A stretch of 64,000 nucleotides of DNA, taken from Microvirga antarctica (GTDB lineage: Bacteria > Pseudomonadota > Alphaproteobacteria > Rhizobiales > Beijerinckiaceae). Shown here piece after piece: positions 43,457 to 52,737 of this stretch (position 1 is the first letter of the stretch; every line of letters begins with the position of its first letter). Below the pieces are notes generated by a model. It was not told where the DNA came from. It did not search any database and saw nothing but the letters and a program-made list of their open reading frames with translations. The stretch spans positions 141,211 to 205,210 of the forward strand of contig NZ_JAGEMM010000008.1 in the NCBI RefSeq assembly GCF_017921815.1. Reading direction: 5' to 3'. A program made the position numbers and the translations under genes.

Positions 43457-44959
43457 ATGATCCCGCCCCGCCCCATCGCCTCGATCTCCTCCGCCAGCTG
43501 GCTGAAGGCGTTCGTGGTGGTGGTGTGCCTGGTGATCGTGTTCCTGGAGGGATGGCGTGACTGGAGCGAGCGCGAGGACGAGCTTGTGCGCACCGAGAGC
43601 GCGATGGCGAGCCTCGCACGCTCCCTGGCGCAGCATGCCGACGACACGTTCGAGCTGGCAGACGCCGTCCTGGTGGACCTGGTGGACCGGGCAACGGCCA
43701 TCGACTGGAGTCCAGCCCGTACGGCGCGGCTGCGCGATTTTCTCGTCGAACGCATCAAGACCCTGCCCCGTCTCAAAACCCTGGCGATTTACGGGCCGGA
43801 CGGCATGCTGGTGACCAGCTCGCTGGCGGTGGAACCCGGCAACGTGAACGTCCGGCAAAGCGAATTCTTCGACCATCACCGGACGGACAAGGATGCCAAG
43901 TGGTTCTTCGGCCCGCTGATCCGCGACCCGCTCGAGGGGTCATGGGTGCTCACCCTGTCACGGCGTTTCGACGAACCGGGCGGCGGCTTTGGCGGCGTCA
44001 TCGTCGCCAGTATCGAGTCGCGCTACTTCACTGAGTATTACGGAAAATACGACGTCGGCGCGCAGGGGTCCCTGGTGCTCTTCACCGCCAAGGGCACGCT
44101 CGTCTCGCGCTACCCGCTCAATGAACAGGTGATTGGCCGCAGCGGGGCCTCCGACCGGCTGTTCACGCAATATCTCCCGGAGGCTTCGTCCGGATCGTAC
44201 CGGTATGTGTCAGCGGTCGACGGTGTGGAGCGCCTGAGCGGCTATCGGCGGTCGGAGACCTTTCCTGTGGTCGTGCTGGCAGCCTCGTCTGAAGAGGAAT
44301 CCCTCACGCTTTGGTATCGCGCGTTTGTCTATCGGCTGATCGCCGTGATGGCCTTGGTGGTCACCATCGCGTCGCTGGGGTGGAGCCTCGCCCGGCAGCT
44401 GCGACGCCGGGATCGGGCCGAGGCGGAGCTGTCCATTCTGGCGGCGACCGATGGCCTGACGGGGCTCGCCAACCGCCGCACCTTCGACAGTCACCTGGAA
44501 AGCGAGTGGCTGCGGGCGGCGCGGGAAGACACCGCCTTGTCGCTGCTGCTGGTGGATATCGACTGCTTCAAGGCCTTCAACGACGCCTATGGCCATCAGG
44601 CCGGCGATCACTGCCTGAAATCCATCGCGCAGGTGCTGGCGGAGGGTGTCAGGCGCCCCGGGGATCTCGTGGCCCGCTACGGCGGCGAAGAAATCGCCGT
44701 TCTGCTTCCCGTCACCAGCGCCAAGGGTGCGGCCAGGATCGCCGAATTCATCCGCTCGGGTGTGCAGGGCATGGGCCTTCCCCACAAGCACAGCCTGCCG
44801 GCCGGTGTCGTCACCATCAGCATCGGGGCCGCCACCCTATTTCCTGCCTCCGAGCCCATCAGCATCGGTCCAAAGGACCTGATCGCCATGGCCGACAAGG
44901 CGCTCTACGGCGCCAAACTCGACGGACGCAACCGGGTGGCGGTCTCGAAGGCCGCGTGA
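43457..44959 (+). CDS. Diguanylate cyclase with periplasmic dCache-like sensor
   Basis: A 500-residue inner-membrane protein. In order: a transmembrane helix (about 16-32), a periplasmic sensor of dCache/PDC type (about 35-290, with SLVLFTAKGTLVSRYP), a second helix (about 293-312), and a GGDEF domain (about 330-497). The active-site motif is GGEEI at the GGEEF position, with DIDCFKAFND before it; GGEEI forms are known to be active. It probably synthesises c-di-GMP. Start ATG 43457. Confidence 0.92.
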   Translation: MIPPRPIASISSASWLKAFVVVVCLVIVFLEGWRDWSEREDELVRTESAMASLARSLAQHADDTFELADAVLVDLVDRATAIDWSPARTARLRDFLVERIKTLPRLKTLAIYGPDGMLVTSSLAVEPGNVNVRQSEFFDHHRTDKDAKWFFGPLIRDPLEGSWVLTLSRRFDEPGGGFGGVIVASIESRYFTEYYGKYDVGAQGSLVLFTAKGTLVSRYPLNEQVIGRSGASDRLFTQYLPEASSGSYRYVSAVDGVERLSGYRRSETFPVVVLAASSEEESLTLWYRAFVYRLIAVMALVVTIASLGWSLARQLRRRDRAEAELSILAATDGLTGLANRRTFDSHLESEWLRAAREDTALSLLLVDIDCFKAFNDAYGHQAGDHCLKSIAQVLAEGVRRPGDLVARYGGEEIAVLLPVTSAKGAARIAEFIRSGVQGMGLPHKHSLPAGVVTISIGAATLFPASEPISIGPKDLIAMADKALYGAKLDGRNRVAVSKAA

Positions 44960-44969
44960 CGCCCGGCCA

Positions 44970-46340
44970 TCAGAACACGCAGGCGTCGAAGGCCGGCCGC
45001 ACCGACCCACGCCAGGTGCCGTGATACAACTCAAGCAACCGCTCGGCGGCGGTCTTGCCCGAATCGACGACGGCCTGCGCATAATCCAGGTGATGGGTCT
45101 CGTCCCGGCCTGCGCCGTCGCGAAATCCGCGCCGCTCCAGCCCGCCGCGCGACAGCACGAGCGCATCGCGGGCCACTTCCCGCAATGTCCGCCCGCCCAC
45201 GCGGGCATTCAGGGCGAGGCGCGGAACCTCGGCGCGCACACCGTTGCGATCACCGGCGCTCCAATCTTTGATGATGTCGAAGGCCCCATCGAGGGCCTCC
45301 TGATCGTAGAGGAGGCCGGTCCAGAAGGCCGACAGGGCCGTGATATGGTCGATCCCGCCCACATCGGCTCCACGCATTTCCAGATAGCGCTTCAGACGCA
45401 CCTCGGGGAACACGGTGGAAACGTGGTTTGCCCAGTCGGACTGGGTCGCCCGCTCGCCCGGAAACTGGGCAAGCTTGCCGGCAAACAGATCCCGGAAAGA
45501 AGCCCCGGCGACGTCGTGATAGACCGCCCCGCGTTTGATGAAATACATCGGCACATCGAGGACCCAATCCACATACGCCTCGTAGCCGAACCCGTCCTCG
45601 AAGGCGAAATCCATCATGCCGGTGCGATGGCGGTCCGTATCGCGCCAGATCTCCGAGCGCATGGACAGGAAGCCGTTGGGCCTGCCGTCGGTGAACGGCG
45701 AATTGGCGAAGATCGCCGTCGCCACCGGCTGCAGCGCGAGCGAGACCCGGAGCTTTTTCACCATGTCGGCCTCGGACGCGTAGTCCATGTTCACCTGCAC
45801 GGTGGCCGTGCGGTACATCATGTCGAGGCCGAGCGTGCCGACCTTCGGCATGTAATTGGTCATGATGCGGTAGCGCGCTTTCGGCATCACCGGCGTTTCT
45901 TCGCGCGTCCAAAGCGGGCTCATGCCCAGGGTCAGGAAGCCCAGTCCGAGGGTGTCACCCACCGCCTTGGCGTCCGCTATGTGGCTGACCGTCTCCTCGC
46001 GGGTCTCGTGCAAGGTTTCGACCGGCGCGCCTGACAGCTCGAACTGTCCACCCGGTTCAAGGGAAATCGCCCCGCCACCGACCTCGTCGAAAAGGCCGAT
46101 CGGCCTCCCCTCCTCGAGGATGGGATCCCAGCCGGTGCGCGCCTGGATGCCGTCGAGCAGCGCCCGAATCCCACGCGGCCCCTCATAGGGAACGGGGGTG
46201 GCGTCGGCGGTGTAGAACGGGACCTTCTCATGCTCGGTGCCGAGGCGCCAGGCAGCCCGGGGCTTTTCACCCGACGCCACCCAATCCACGAGTTCGGACC
46301 GCGCGCCGAGCGGGGTCGCATCGGAAACGTCGCGCGCCAT
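44970..46340 (-). CDS. gshA: Glutamate-cysteine ligase
   Basis: A 456-residue enzyme for the first step of glutathione synthesis, joining glutamate to cysteine with ATP. It is the alphaproteobacterial/plant-type GshA. Seen: RLGTEHEKVPFYTAD near the N-terminus, GGGAISLEPGGQFELSGAP, and the metal-ligand segments YMPKVGTLGLDMMYRTATVQVNMDYASE and EMRGADVGGID. Length is typical. It lies next to a second ligase of the same superfamily (ybdK) on the same strand. Confidence 0.96.
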   Translation of the reverse strand: MARDVSDATPLGARSELVDWVASGEKPRAAWRLGTEHEKVPFYTADATPVPYEGPRGIRALLDGIQARTGWDPILEEGRPIGLFDEVGGGAISLEPGGQFELSGAPVETLHETREETVSHIADAKAVGDTLGLGFLTLGMSPLWTREETPVMPKARYRIMTNYMPKVGTLGLDMMYRTATVQVNMDYASEADMVKKLRVSLALQPVATAIFANSPFTDGRPNGFLSMRSEIWRDTDRHRTGMMDFAFEDGFGYEAYVDWVLDVPMYFIKRGAVYHDVAGASFRDLFAGKLAQFPGERATQSDWANHVSTVFPEVRLKRYLEMRGADVGGIDHITALSAFWTGLLYDQEALDGAFDIIKDWSAGDRNGVRAEVPRLALNARVGGRTLREVARDALVLSRGGLERRGFRDGAGRDETHHLDYAQAVVDSGKTAAERLLELYHGTWRGSVRPAFDACVF

Positions 46341-46445
46341 GCATCACCTCATGAAAAAGGCGCGGACGGGTCCGCGCTGAAACAAGTCCGGTGTAGATAG
46401 CGGCGCCGGGGTCAAGCTGCAATGAGCGCGTCCGACAAAGCCTCA

Positions 46446-47585
46446 TCAGTGACGAACGGTTCCCTCGCCCACGGTCTCGGACGACAGCCAGTCGACCACA
46501 TCGGTCAGGGCCTCGCGGCTCGATCGGCCACGCCCGAGAGCCTCCGTATAGAGCGACAGCTGGCGGTCGGCGCTGGTCCCGCGGGCCAGAATCCACCGGC
46601 TCAGGTCGAGTTCGCTCTGGCAGCCGAGTTCCTTTGCGTCGTCCGCCACAAGCGCCAGCGTGTCTTCGAGGTTCTGGCGGACCGGCAAGGCGCTGCGGGT
46701 CGCCTCGTCGACGAAGCTCCCGTGGATGCCGTAGCGTTGGGCGCGCCATCCGTTTTCCTCGTTGATGGCGCGGGAGGCGCCCGTCTGCCCTGCATTCAAC
46801 GCAGGGTCCCGCACCAGCCGGCGCACCAGGCACCGATACAGCGCCGCGATGGCAAGGGTGTCGTCGACGCGGGTGCAACTGTCGGCCACCCGCAATTCGA
46901 GCGTTGGATGCTTCAGGGACGGACGGATGATCCACCAGACGTAGCTGGAATTCTCGATCGCGCGCGCGGCCATCAACGTGTCGATATAGCGCTGGTAATC
47001 GGCCGCATCGTCGAACAATTCGGGGAAGCCCGTGCGGGGCAACTCGCGATAGGCAGCAAGCCGGTAGCCGAGAAGCCCGGTTCGCTGCGCCTGCCAGAAG
47101 GGAGAGGATGTCGAGAGCGCGAGAAGAAGCGGCAGATAGGGCTGCATGCGGTTCATGATGTCGACCCGCGCCGCGAGGTCCGGCACTTCCACGTGAACGT
47201 GCATGCCGCACACGATGGTGCGGGCTCCGACCATCTGGAGGTCGTGCATGACCTTGCCATAGCGCGGCTGCGCCGTGGCGCGCACGCGCGTCCACATCGC
47301 CAGGGGATGCGTGCCTGACGCCATGATGGCGAGATTGTTCTCGCGCGCGATTGACCCCACGGCCGTGCGGAGATTGACCAGTTGCCGGCGCGCATCCGCA
47401 AAATCGGTCGTGGGGGTCGAGGCGATCTCGACCTGCGGTTCCAGCATCTCCGGCTGAATGTCTCCTGACAGATGTTCGCGACAACCTCTGAAGAACTCCC
47501 TAATCCTTCCCTTGGCGATATCACGTTTAACGGCATCGTTGATGAAGTATTCTTCTTCAATTCCGAACTTGTAATCTTCGTTCAT
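46446..47585 (-). CDS. Carboxylate-amine ligase, YbdK family (GCS2)
   Basis: A 379-residue ATP-grasp-like ligase of the GCS2/YbdK group. Seen: the N-terminal FGIEEEYFI, HVHVEVPDLA, and RPSLKHPTLELRVADSC with the conserved arginine pair; EENGWRAQRYGIHG is the C-terminal motif. Relatives have weak glutamate-cysteine ligase activity, and the natural reaction is unresolved. ATG 47585 is preferred over the TTG before it. It lies 105 bp before gshA on the same strand. Confidence 0.9.
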   Translation of the reverse strand: MNEDYKFGIEEEYFINDAVKRDIAKGRIREFFRGCREHLSGDIQPEMLEPQVEIASTPTTDFADARRQLVNLRTAVGSIARENNLAIMASGTHPLAMWTRVRATAQPRYGKVMHDLQMVGARTIVCGMHVHVEVPDLAARVDIMNRMQPYLPLLLALSTSSPFWQAQRTGLLGYRLAAYRELPRTGFPELFDDAADYQRYIDTLMAARAIENSSYVWWIIRPSLKHPTLELRVADSCTRVDDTLAIAALYRCLVRRLVRDPALNAGQTGASRAINEENGWRAQRYGIHGSFVDEATRSALPVRQNLEDTLALVADDAKELGCQSELDLSRWILARGTSADRQLSLYTEALGRGRSSREALTDVVDWLSSETVGEGTVRH

Positions 47586-47770
47586 CAAAGACGTTCCCTG
47601 TGATTATTTTCTGCGGGTTAGTATCCGCTTTTGATTCGATTATCCATCAACGCGCCCAACCTGCCTCTAAAGGCGGCGAGAATGCGGCAATGCCTTTCTA
47701 GCCCGCCAAGGTCATGAGGCGGTGCGATCGTGTAAGGTGAGTGAGCGGCGGCGAAGACCCATGGAGGGCA

Positions 47771-48529
47771 CTATGTCCAGTCGCCGAGCACTGCCTGGAC
47801 CAGGGCGAGCGCTGCGACGGCGGCCGTGTCAGCGCGGAGGATGCGCGGTCCAAGGGACACGCGAACACATCTCTCGTGGGCGGCAGCAAGGGCTCTCTCC
47901 TCGGCGGTGAAGCCTCCTTCGGGGCCGACAACAACGACGCATCGCAGAGCGCGGTTCCCGCTTTCCGGGGCGGCGGTGGCGAGGGCCGCGATCGGACTCG
48001 AGAGGGGGGCGTCCTCGTCGCAGAACACAAGCGCGCGATCACCTTCCACCCCCTGCATGAAGGCAGCGAAATCAATCTCCGGCCGGATCTCCGGGAGGGT
48101 GAGAATGCCGCATTGCTCGGCGGCCTCGATACCATTGGCGTGCATCCTGTCCAAATTGACTCTTGTACTCTGGGTGCGCCGCGTCCGGATCGGCTGGAGG
48201 ATGCCTGCCCCCATCTCGACGGCCTTCTGGACCATGTAGTCGAGGCGGGCATGTTTGAGGGGCGCGAAGGCGTAGATGAGATCCGGCCGGGGGGTCTGCG
48301 CGCGCGTCTGCTGGACGCAGACGAGATCGGCCGCCTTTCGGCCCTCCACGGCGATCTCCACCCGCCACTCACCGTCCTGCCCGTTGAAGACCAGGACTGC
48401 GTCACCCCCCTTCAGGCGCAGCACGTTCAACAGGTAATTGGCCTGGGCGCGATCAAGGCCGATCCGGTGACCCGCGATCAAGGGCGAATCGACGAACAGG
48501 CGCGGCGCGTTGAAGTCGTGTGAAGCCAT
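47771..48529 (-). CDS. rsmE: 16S rRNA (uracil(1498)-N3)-methyltransferase
   Basis: A 252-residue SPOUT-fold enzyme that methylates U1498 of 16S rRNA. Seen: PRLFVDSPLIAGHRIGLDRAQANYLLNVLRLKGGDAVLVFNG near the N-terminus (PUA-like part), PLKHARLDYMVQKAVEMG, and the knot loop VVVGPEGGFTAEE plus SLGPRILRADTAAVAAL at the C-terminus. The rsmE-gshA neighbourhood is common in alphaproteobacteria. Confidence 0.95.
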   Translation of the reverse strand: MASHDFNAPRLFVDSPLIAGHRIGLDRAQANYLLNVLRLKGGDAVLVFNGQDGEWRVEIAVEGRKAADLVCVQQTRAQTPRPDLIYAFAPLKHARLDYMVQKAVEMGAGILQPIRTRRTQSTRVNLDRMHANGIEAAEQCGILTLPEIRPEIDFAAFMQGVEGDRALVFCDEDAPLSSPIAALATAAPESGNRALRCVVVVGPEGGFTAEERALAAAHERCVRVSLGPRILRADTAAVAALALVQAVLGDWT

Positions 48530-48712
48530 GGGACCCCCGTGTGGAACGGCCGCAGACCTATCACAACTCGGCGATCTGCACAGGCGACCGGCGCCTCCGC
48601 CGGCCGGTCACCCGCGCGCTCGCCTGCTTTTCGCCACACCGACCCGCCAAGGCTCCGCGACCTTGAATGCAGGGCGAAACGGTCAATCGCCCCTTGGCCT
48701 CACGCCCCCGAT

Positions 48713-48724
48713 TCTGTTAACAGA
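48713..48724. repeat. 12-bp perfect palindrome in the promoter region of the glycine-rich gene
   Basis: TCTGTTAACAGA is its own reverse complement. It lies 48 bp before the ATG at 48772. It could be a small regulator site or chance. Confidence 0.2.
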
Positions 48725-48771
48725 GCCATTGCGCACGAGACGTCGCGCGCATCTTACTGAGGATCTTGCCG

Positions 48772-49248
48772 ATGATGCACATCCGTTCGTCGATCGCAGC
48801 CGCCCTCGTGGCTGCCGGTGTTCTTGTGGCTGCGCCCGCTTTCGCCCAGTCCAGCGATTGCCAGGAGGCCCAGAAATTCCTTGGCGAGCGCCAGAGCCTG
48901 ATCCAGCAGATCAACAAGCTCGGCGGCGGCGGCAAGAAGAAGACGGTCGACCCCCGCGCGGCCTGCGGAATCTTCACCAAGCTGGTCAATAACGGCTCTG
49001 CCGGCGTGAAATGGATCGCCGCCAACAAGGATTGGTGCCAGGTGCCGGACCAGTTTGCCACCAACTTTTCCGATGACCACAAGCGGGCTGTCGAGATGAA
49101 GGGCAAGGCTTGCGATGCGGCAGCCAAGATGGCCCAGATGGAAAAGCAGGCGCGGGAAGGTGCGAAGAGCGGCGGCGGCGGCGGCGGCGGATTGCTGGGC
49201 GGCGGCGGCCTGACCGGAACCTACTCGATGCCCAAGGGCGCGCTCTAG
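48772..49248 (+). CDS. Exported glycine-rich-tailed protein of unknown function
   Basis: A 158-residue protein with a signal peptide (SSIAAALVAAGVLVAAPAFAQ, cleavage after AFAQ), a mature domain with paired cysteines (SDCQEAQKFL, AACGIFTK, DWCQVPDQF, KACDAAAK), and a tail SGGGGGGGLLGGGGLTG. ATG 48772 has GAGGA 8 bases upstream. Four cysteines suggest two disulfides. The paralogue families are common in Hyphomicrobiales but unnamed to me. Confidence 0.75.
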   Translation: MMHIRSSIAAALVAAGVLVAAPAFAQSSDCQEAQKFLGERQSLIQQINKLGGGGKKKTVDPRAACGIFTKLVNNGSAGVKWIAANKDWCQVPDQFATNFSDDHKRAVEMKGKACDAAAKMAQMEKQAREGAKSGGGGGGGLLGGGGLTGTYSMPKGAL

Positions 49249-49261
49249 AGACGGCGCGGCC

Positions 49262-50206
49262 GTGAAGCCGACAGGCGCTGCGGCGCTCCCGGATGCGGTG
49301 CGGGGCCACTGGGCCGACCGGATCGCGCCGCCGAGCCTGAGACCCTATCTGCGACTGGCCCGCATCGAGCGGCCGATCGGCTGGTGGCTGCTGCTCCTGC
49401 CGTGCTGGTGGTCGGCGGCTCTGGCTGCTATCGCCGCAGGCTTACCGTGGCCCGATCCGCTCCACTGTCTGCTCTTCCTTATCGGTGCCGTCGCCATGCG
49501 TGGCGCGGGCTGCACTTACAACGACATCGTCGACCGGGACCTCGACACGAAAGTCGAACGCACCCGTCAGCGGCCGCTTCCGTCGGGGCAGGTGCGCCTC
49601 AGGGGCGCGGTCGCCTTTCTGGTCGCGCTCGCTCTGATTGGCCTCACGGTCCTGTTGCAGTTCAACCCCTTCGCCATCGGCACCGGGCTCGCATCGCTCG
49701 GCATCATTGCGCTCTACCCCTTCATGAAGCGCTTCTTCTGGATGCCGCAGATCGTGCTGGGGTTCGCCTTCGCCTGGGGCGCCCTCATGGGCTGGGCCGC
49801 TGCCTTCGGCAGCCTCAGCCTCGCGCCTGTGCTTCTCTATGCGGGCAGCATCGCCTGGGTGGTTGGGTACGATACGATCTACGCCCTACAGGATATCGAG
49901 GATGACGAAGTGGTGGGAATCCACTCCTCGGCCCGTTTCTTCGGTGCGAATGTGAGGCTGGGGGTTGGCATCTGCTACGCCCTGACCGCGCTCTTCCTCG
50001 GTGGCGCACTCTCTGTGGCGGGCTCGCGATGGGTGGGCTTTGCCGGCCTCGTCGTCTTCGTGCTGCACCTGGCGCGACAGGTGGCGCGGATCGACCGCAA
50101 CGACGGCGAGGGTGCCCTTCGCCTGTTCCGGTCCAATCGCGATGCAGGGCTCATGCTGTTTGCCGCCCTTGTGCTCGACAGTGCAATCCGGTTTTTCCCC
50201 GGCTAG
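49262..50206 (+). CDS. ubiA: 4-hydroxybenzoate polyprenyltransferase
   Basis: A 314-residue membrane enzyme that prenylates 4-hydroxybenzoate in ubiquinone synthesis. Both aspartate motifs are seen: NDIVDRDLDTKVERTRQRPLPSG (first) and YDTIYALQDIEDD (second). It starts with GTG just 11 bp after the exported-protein stop. Eight or nine helices are visible. Confidence 0.95.
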   Translation: MKPTGAAALPDAVRGHWADRIAPPSLRPYLRLARIERPIGWWLLLLPCWWSAALAAIAAGLPWPDPLHCLLFLIGAVAMRGAGCTYNDIVDRDLDTKVERTRQRPLPSGQVRLRGAVAFLVALALIGLTVLLQFNPFAIGTGLASLGIIALYPFMKRFFWMPQIVLGFAFAWGALMGWAAAFGSLSLAPVLLYAGSIAWVVGYDTIYALQDIEDDEVVGIHSSARFFGANVRLGVGICYALTALFLGGALSVAGSRWVGFAGLVVFVLHLARQVARIDRNDGEGALRLFRSNRDAGLMLFAALVLDSAIRFFPG

Positions 50207-50217
50207 AGGCGTGTTGC

Positions 50218-50652
50218 CTAACCGCCCTGCCCCTCGCGCGGGTCGAAGGCCGGCACAGGGCCGCGTCCGATCTTGCGGCTGGCGAGAAAGCGGGGACGGC
50301 GCCCTCCAACGATACCCTTACGATAAGCCGGCTCGGCTGGGCCGACCCGCACAGGCCCGATCTGCGGCATCAGCGTCAGCGTCGCCCCATTTGCAAGCCT
50401 GACCATCAGGGGAAGGCCTGTCTTGTCCCCGAGGCTGCGCCACTCCGCCACCACGTCCTCCTCCGCGTAGGGCCCGAGACTCATCAGCGCACGGGCGCCG
50501 TTCACGAGAACGAGGTGGAAGCCGGGACCTTGCGGATCGACCTGCATCGCGAGGCCGGTCGCCGCCCGTCCATAGGGGCCGACCACCCGCGGAGCGGCTC
50601 GCCGCGCGTCGAGGATGCGGACCAGTGCGGAAGGCGAGGCAGTCTGTGTCAT
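50218..50652 (-). CDS. DUF6101 family protein
   Basis: A 144-residue soluble protein (SALVRILDARRAAPRVVGPYGRAATGLAMQV, then FHLVLVNGARALMSLGPYAEEDVVAEWRSL). It resembles the DUF6101 family restricted to Hyphomicrobiales. Function unknown. It is convergent with ubiA (11-bp gap). ATG 50652 fits the family start. Confidence 0.65.
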   Translation of the reverse strand: MTQTASPSALVRILDARRAAPRVVGPYGRAATGLAMQVDPQGPGFHLVLVNGARALMSLGPYAEEDVVAEWRSLGDKTGLPLMVRLANGATLTLMPQIGPVRVGPAEPAYRKGIVGGRRPRFLASRKIGRGPVPAFDPREGQGG

Positions 50653-50880
50653 GGTGGGCGCCTTAAGGAGAGGAGGCCGGTGTCGATCCGACCCATTCCG
50701 GCCGAGCCCAAAATGTCGCATGCAAGTCTCGGGAAGACCTTAAGAGCTTCGGTTAAGGGTTTGTTGCTTCGATGTTTTCGTGGAGGATGCTCAACAGAAC
50801 CTTAGCCGGGTGAACCTGACCGCCCCCAAAACCGCCCGCGTTATGGTATTCCGACGCGACCGAACCCATCTTGGAAGTCC

Positions 50881-51678
50881 ATGCTCGCAACCGTCCCGCC
50901 TCTTGCCCCGACCTTGATCCATGCCGTTCGCGAGGCCGCCCGAGAGGCCGGCGCCATGGCGGCCGCATTCTTTCGCCCCGGCGCAGACACGGCCGCCCGG
51001 GTGTGGATGAAGGCCGGCTCCTCGCCGGTCACCGAGGCCGACATCGCCGTCGACACCTTCCTGAAATCCCACCTGTCGGGCCTTCTGCCCGAGGCGGCTT
51101 GGCTCTCGGAAGAGACCGCCGATGATCCTGCGCGCCTTCGGCATTCTTCTGTTTGGATCGTCGACCCGATCGACGGAACCCGCGCCTTCGCGGGCGGCCA
51201 TCCCGACTGGTCCGTCTCCATCGCTCTTGTGCATGAAGGGCGACCCATCCTTGGCGTCGTTCATGCGCCCGTGCATGACCGCCTGTACGAGGCGACGTCG
51301 GGCGGCGGTGCGTTCTGTAACGGCCAGCCCATGGGGCTGTTGCCCGCCACACCCCCGCTGCGCGTCGCCGGCCCCCGTCCCCTGGTGGAGCGGTTTGAGC
51401 GTCGCTGGGGCGCTGCCGACCACCTCCCCAAGGTCCCGTCTCTCGCCTTGCGGCTGGTCCGCGTCGCCGAAGGATCAATCGATCTTGGGCTGGTTTCGGC
51501 GAATGCCGCCGACTGGGATGTGGCGGCAGCCGATCTCATCCTGCACGAAACCGGGGCGATCCTGTCGGATTTCGCCGGGCAGCCCTTGGCCTACAACCGT
51601 CCTGCCCCGCACCATGGCGAAATGCTTGCCGCTGGGGCATGGTTGCATCCGCGCGCTATTGAGGCCATGAGAGCTTAG
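50881..51678 (+). CDS. Inositol-monophosphatase-type phosphatase (CysQ-like)
   Basis: A 265-residue Mg-dependent phosphatase. Seen: the metal motif VWIVDPIDGTRAF (WxxDPxDGT), SPVTEADIAVDTFL (first Glu/Asp), and the C-terminal SANAADWDVAAADLILHETG (WDxAA). It best fits CysQ, 3'(2'),5'-bisphosphate nucleotidase, but inositol phosphatases share the motifs. It heads the lipid A cluster, common in Hyphomicrobiales; biological link unclear. Confidence 0.88.
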   Translation: MLATVPPLAPTLIHAVREAAREAGAMAAAFFRPGADTAARVWMKAGSSPVTEADIAVDTFLKSHLSGLLPEAAWLSEETADDPARLRHSSVWIVDPIDGTRAFAGGHPDWSVSIALVHEGRPILGVVHAPVHDRLYEATSGGGAFCNGQPMGLLPATPPLRVAGPRPLVERFERRWGAADHLPKVPSLALRLVRVAEGSIDLGLVSANAADWDVAAADLILHETGAILSDFAGQPLAYNRPAPHHGEMLAAGAWLHPRAIEAMRA

Positions 51679-51734
51679 AATTCTGGTCCCGGACCGCGAT
51701 CGATTTGACACCCTATCCATTGAGACCTGATGCC

Positions 51735-51968
51735 ATGACCGACACTGCAGGCAAGCAACTCCTTCACCTCGTCTTCGGCGGGGAACTCGAGAACCTCGAC
51801 TCCTACGATTTCAAGGATTTGTCGAAGCTCGACATCGTCGGGATCTTCCCGAACTACGCCAGCGCTTCGGCGGCCTGGAAGGCCAAGTCGCAGGCGACGG
51901 TCGACAACGCCCAGATGCGGTATTTCGTGGTGCACCTGCACCGCCTGCTCGAGCCGCATCAGGGCTGA
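51735..51968 (+). CDS. DUF4170 family protein
   Basis: A 77-residue small protein with the family string KQLLHLVFGGELENL and FKDLSKLDIVGIFPNYASASAAWKAKSQ, ending YFVVHLHRLLEP. DUF4170 proteins lie in Kdo/lipid A operons of alphaproteobacteria, with no known role. ATG 51735 was chosen to match the family start; the open frame begins earlier at 51705. Confidence 0.85.
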   Translation: MTDTAGKQLLHLVFGGELENLDSYDFKDLSKLDIVGIFPNYASASAAWKAKSQATVDNAQMRYFVVHLHRLLEPHQG

Positions 51969-51981
51969 GCGCCAAGCACCC

Positions 51982-52737
51982 ATGGGTCTCCTCAAGCGCA
52001 TCACACGGTCGCGGGTCGTCCAGGAGAGCCTTGGTCTTTGCGTGGCTGGCTATCTGAGGCTCGTGCACCGCACCAACCGCCTCGTGATGGAGCCGCCGGA
52101 CGCCTATGACCGGATCGGCCCGATGATGCCGGTCATCGCCGCCATGTGGCACGGCCAGCATTTCATGATTCATTTCGCCAAGCGGCCGCAGGACCCTGCG
52201 GCCAGCCTCGTGTCGCGCTCCGGCGACGGCGAGTTCAACGCCATCGCGTTGCGGCACCTGGGCATCCGGGCGATCCGCGGCTCCGGCGCACGGGGACGCG
52301 ACATCCGGAAGAAGGGCGGGGCCGCGGCCATGCGTGGCATGCTGCGCGCGCTCTCCGGTGGCGAGATGGTGGTCATGACGGCCGATATCCCGAAAATCGC
52401 GCGGGTCTGCGGCGCTGGAATCGTGACGCTTGGGCAACTTTCAGGCCGGCCCATCGTCCCGGTCGCCGTGGTGACGAGCCGCCGCATCGATTTCAAGAGC
52501 TGGGATCGCGCCAGCATCGGCCTGCCCTTCGGACGCGGCGCCATCGTTTTGGGCGAGCCTATCGCGGTGCCGCGCGATGCCGACACTGACACCCTCGAAA
52601 CACTGCGCGTGCGGGTCGAGCGGGAGCTCGACCGCGTTCACGCCCGCGCCTATGCCCTGGTCGGCGCAACGGATCCCGGCGCGCACCTTGCCGCGTCCGG
52701 CGAGGCGGACCATCTGGCCGGAAGTGCGCGGCCATGA
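51982..52737 (+). CDS. Lysophospholipid acyltransferase-like (DUF374)
   Basis: A 251-residue DUF374 protein of the LPLAT fold. Seen: AAMWHGQHFMIHF (HxxxxH acyltransferase motif equivalent), SRSGDGEFNAIALRHLGIRAIRGSG, and MVVMTADIPKI. It probably adds an acyl chain to lipid A or a phospholipid. It overlaps waaA by 4 bp (ATGA), in keeping with a shared role in outer-membrane lipid synthesis. Confidence 0.88.
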   Translation: MGLLKRITRSRVVQESLGLCVAGYLRLVHRTNRLVMEPPDAYDRIGPMMPVIAAMWHGQHFMIHFAKRPQDPAASLVSRSGDGEFNAIALRHLGIRAIRGSGARGRDIRKKGGAAAMRGMLRALSGGEMVVMTADIPKIARVCGAGIVTLGQLSGRPIVPVAVVTSRRIDFKSWDRASIGLPFGRGAIVLGEPIAVPRDADTDTLETLRVRVERELDRVHARAYALVGATDPGAHLAASGEADHLAGSARP

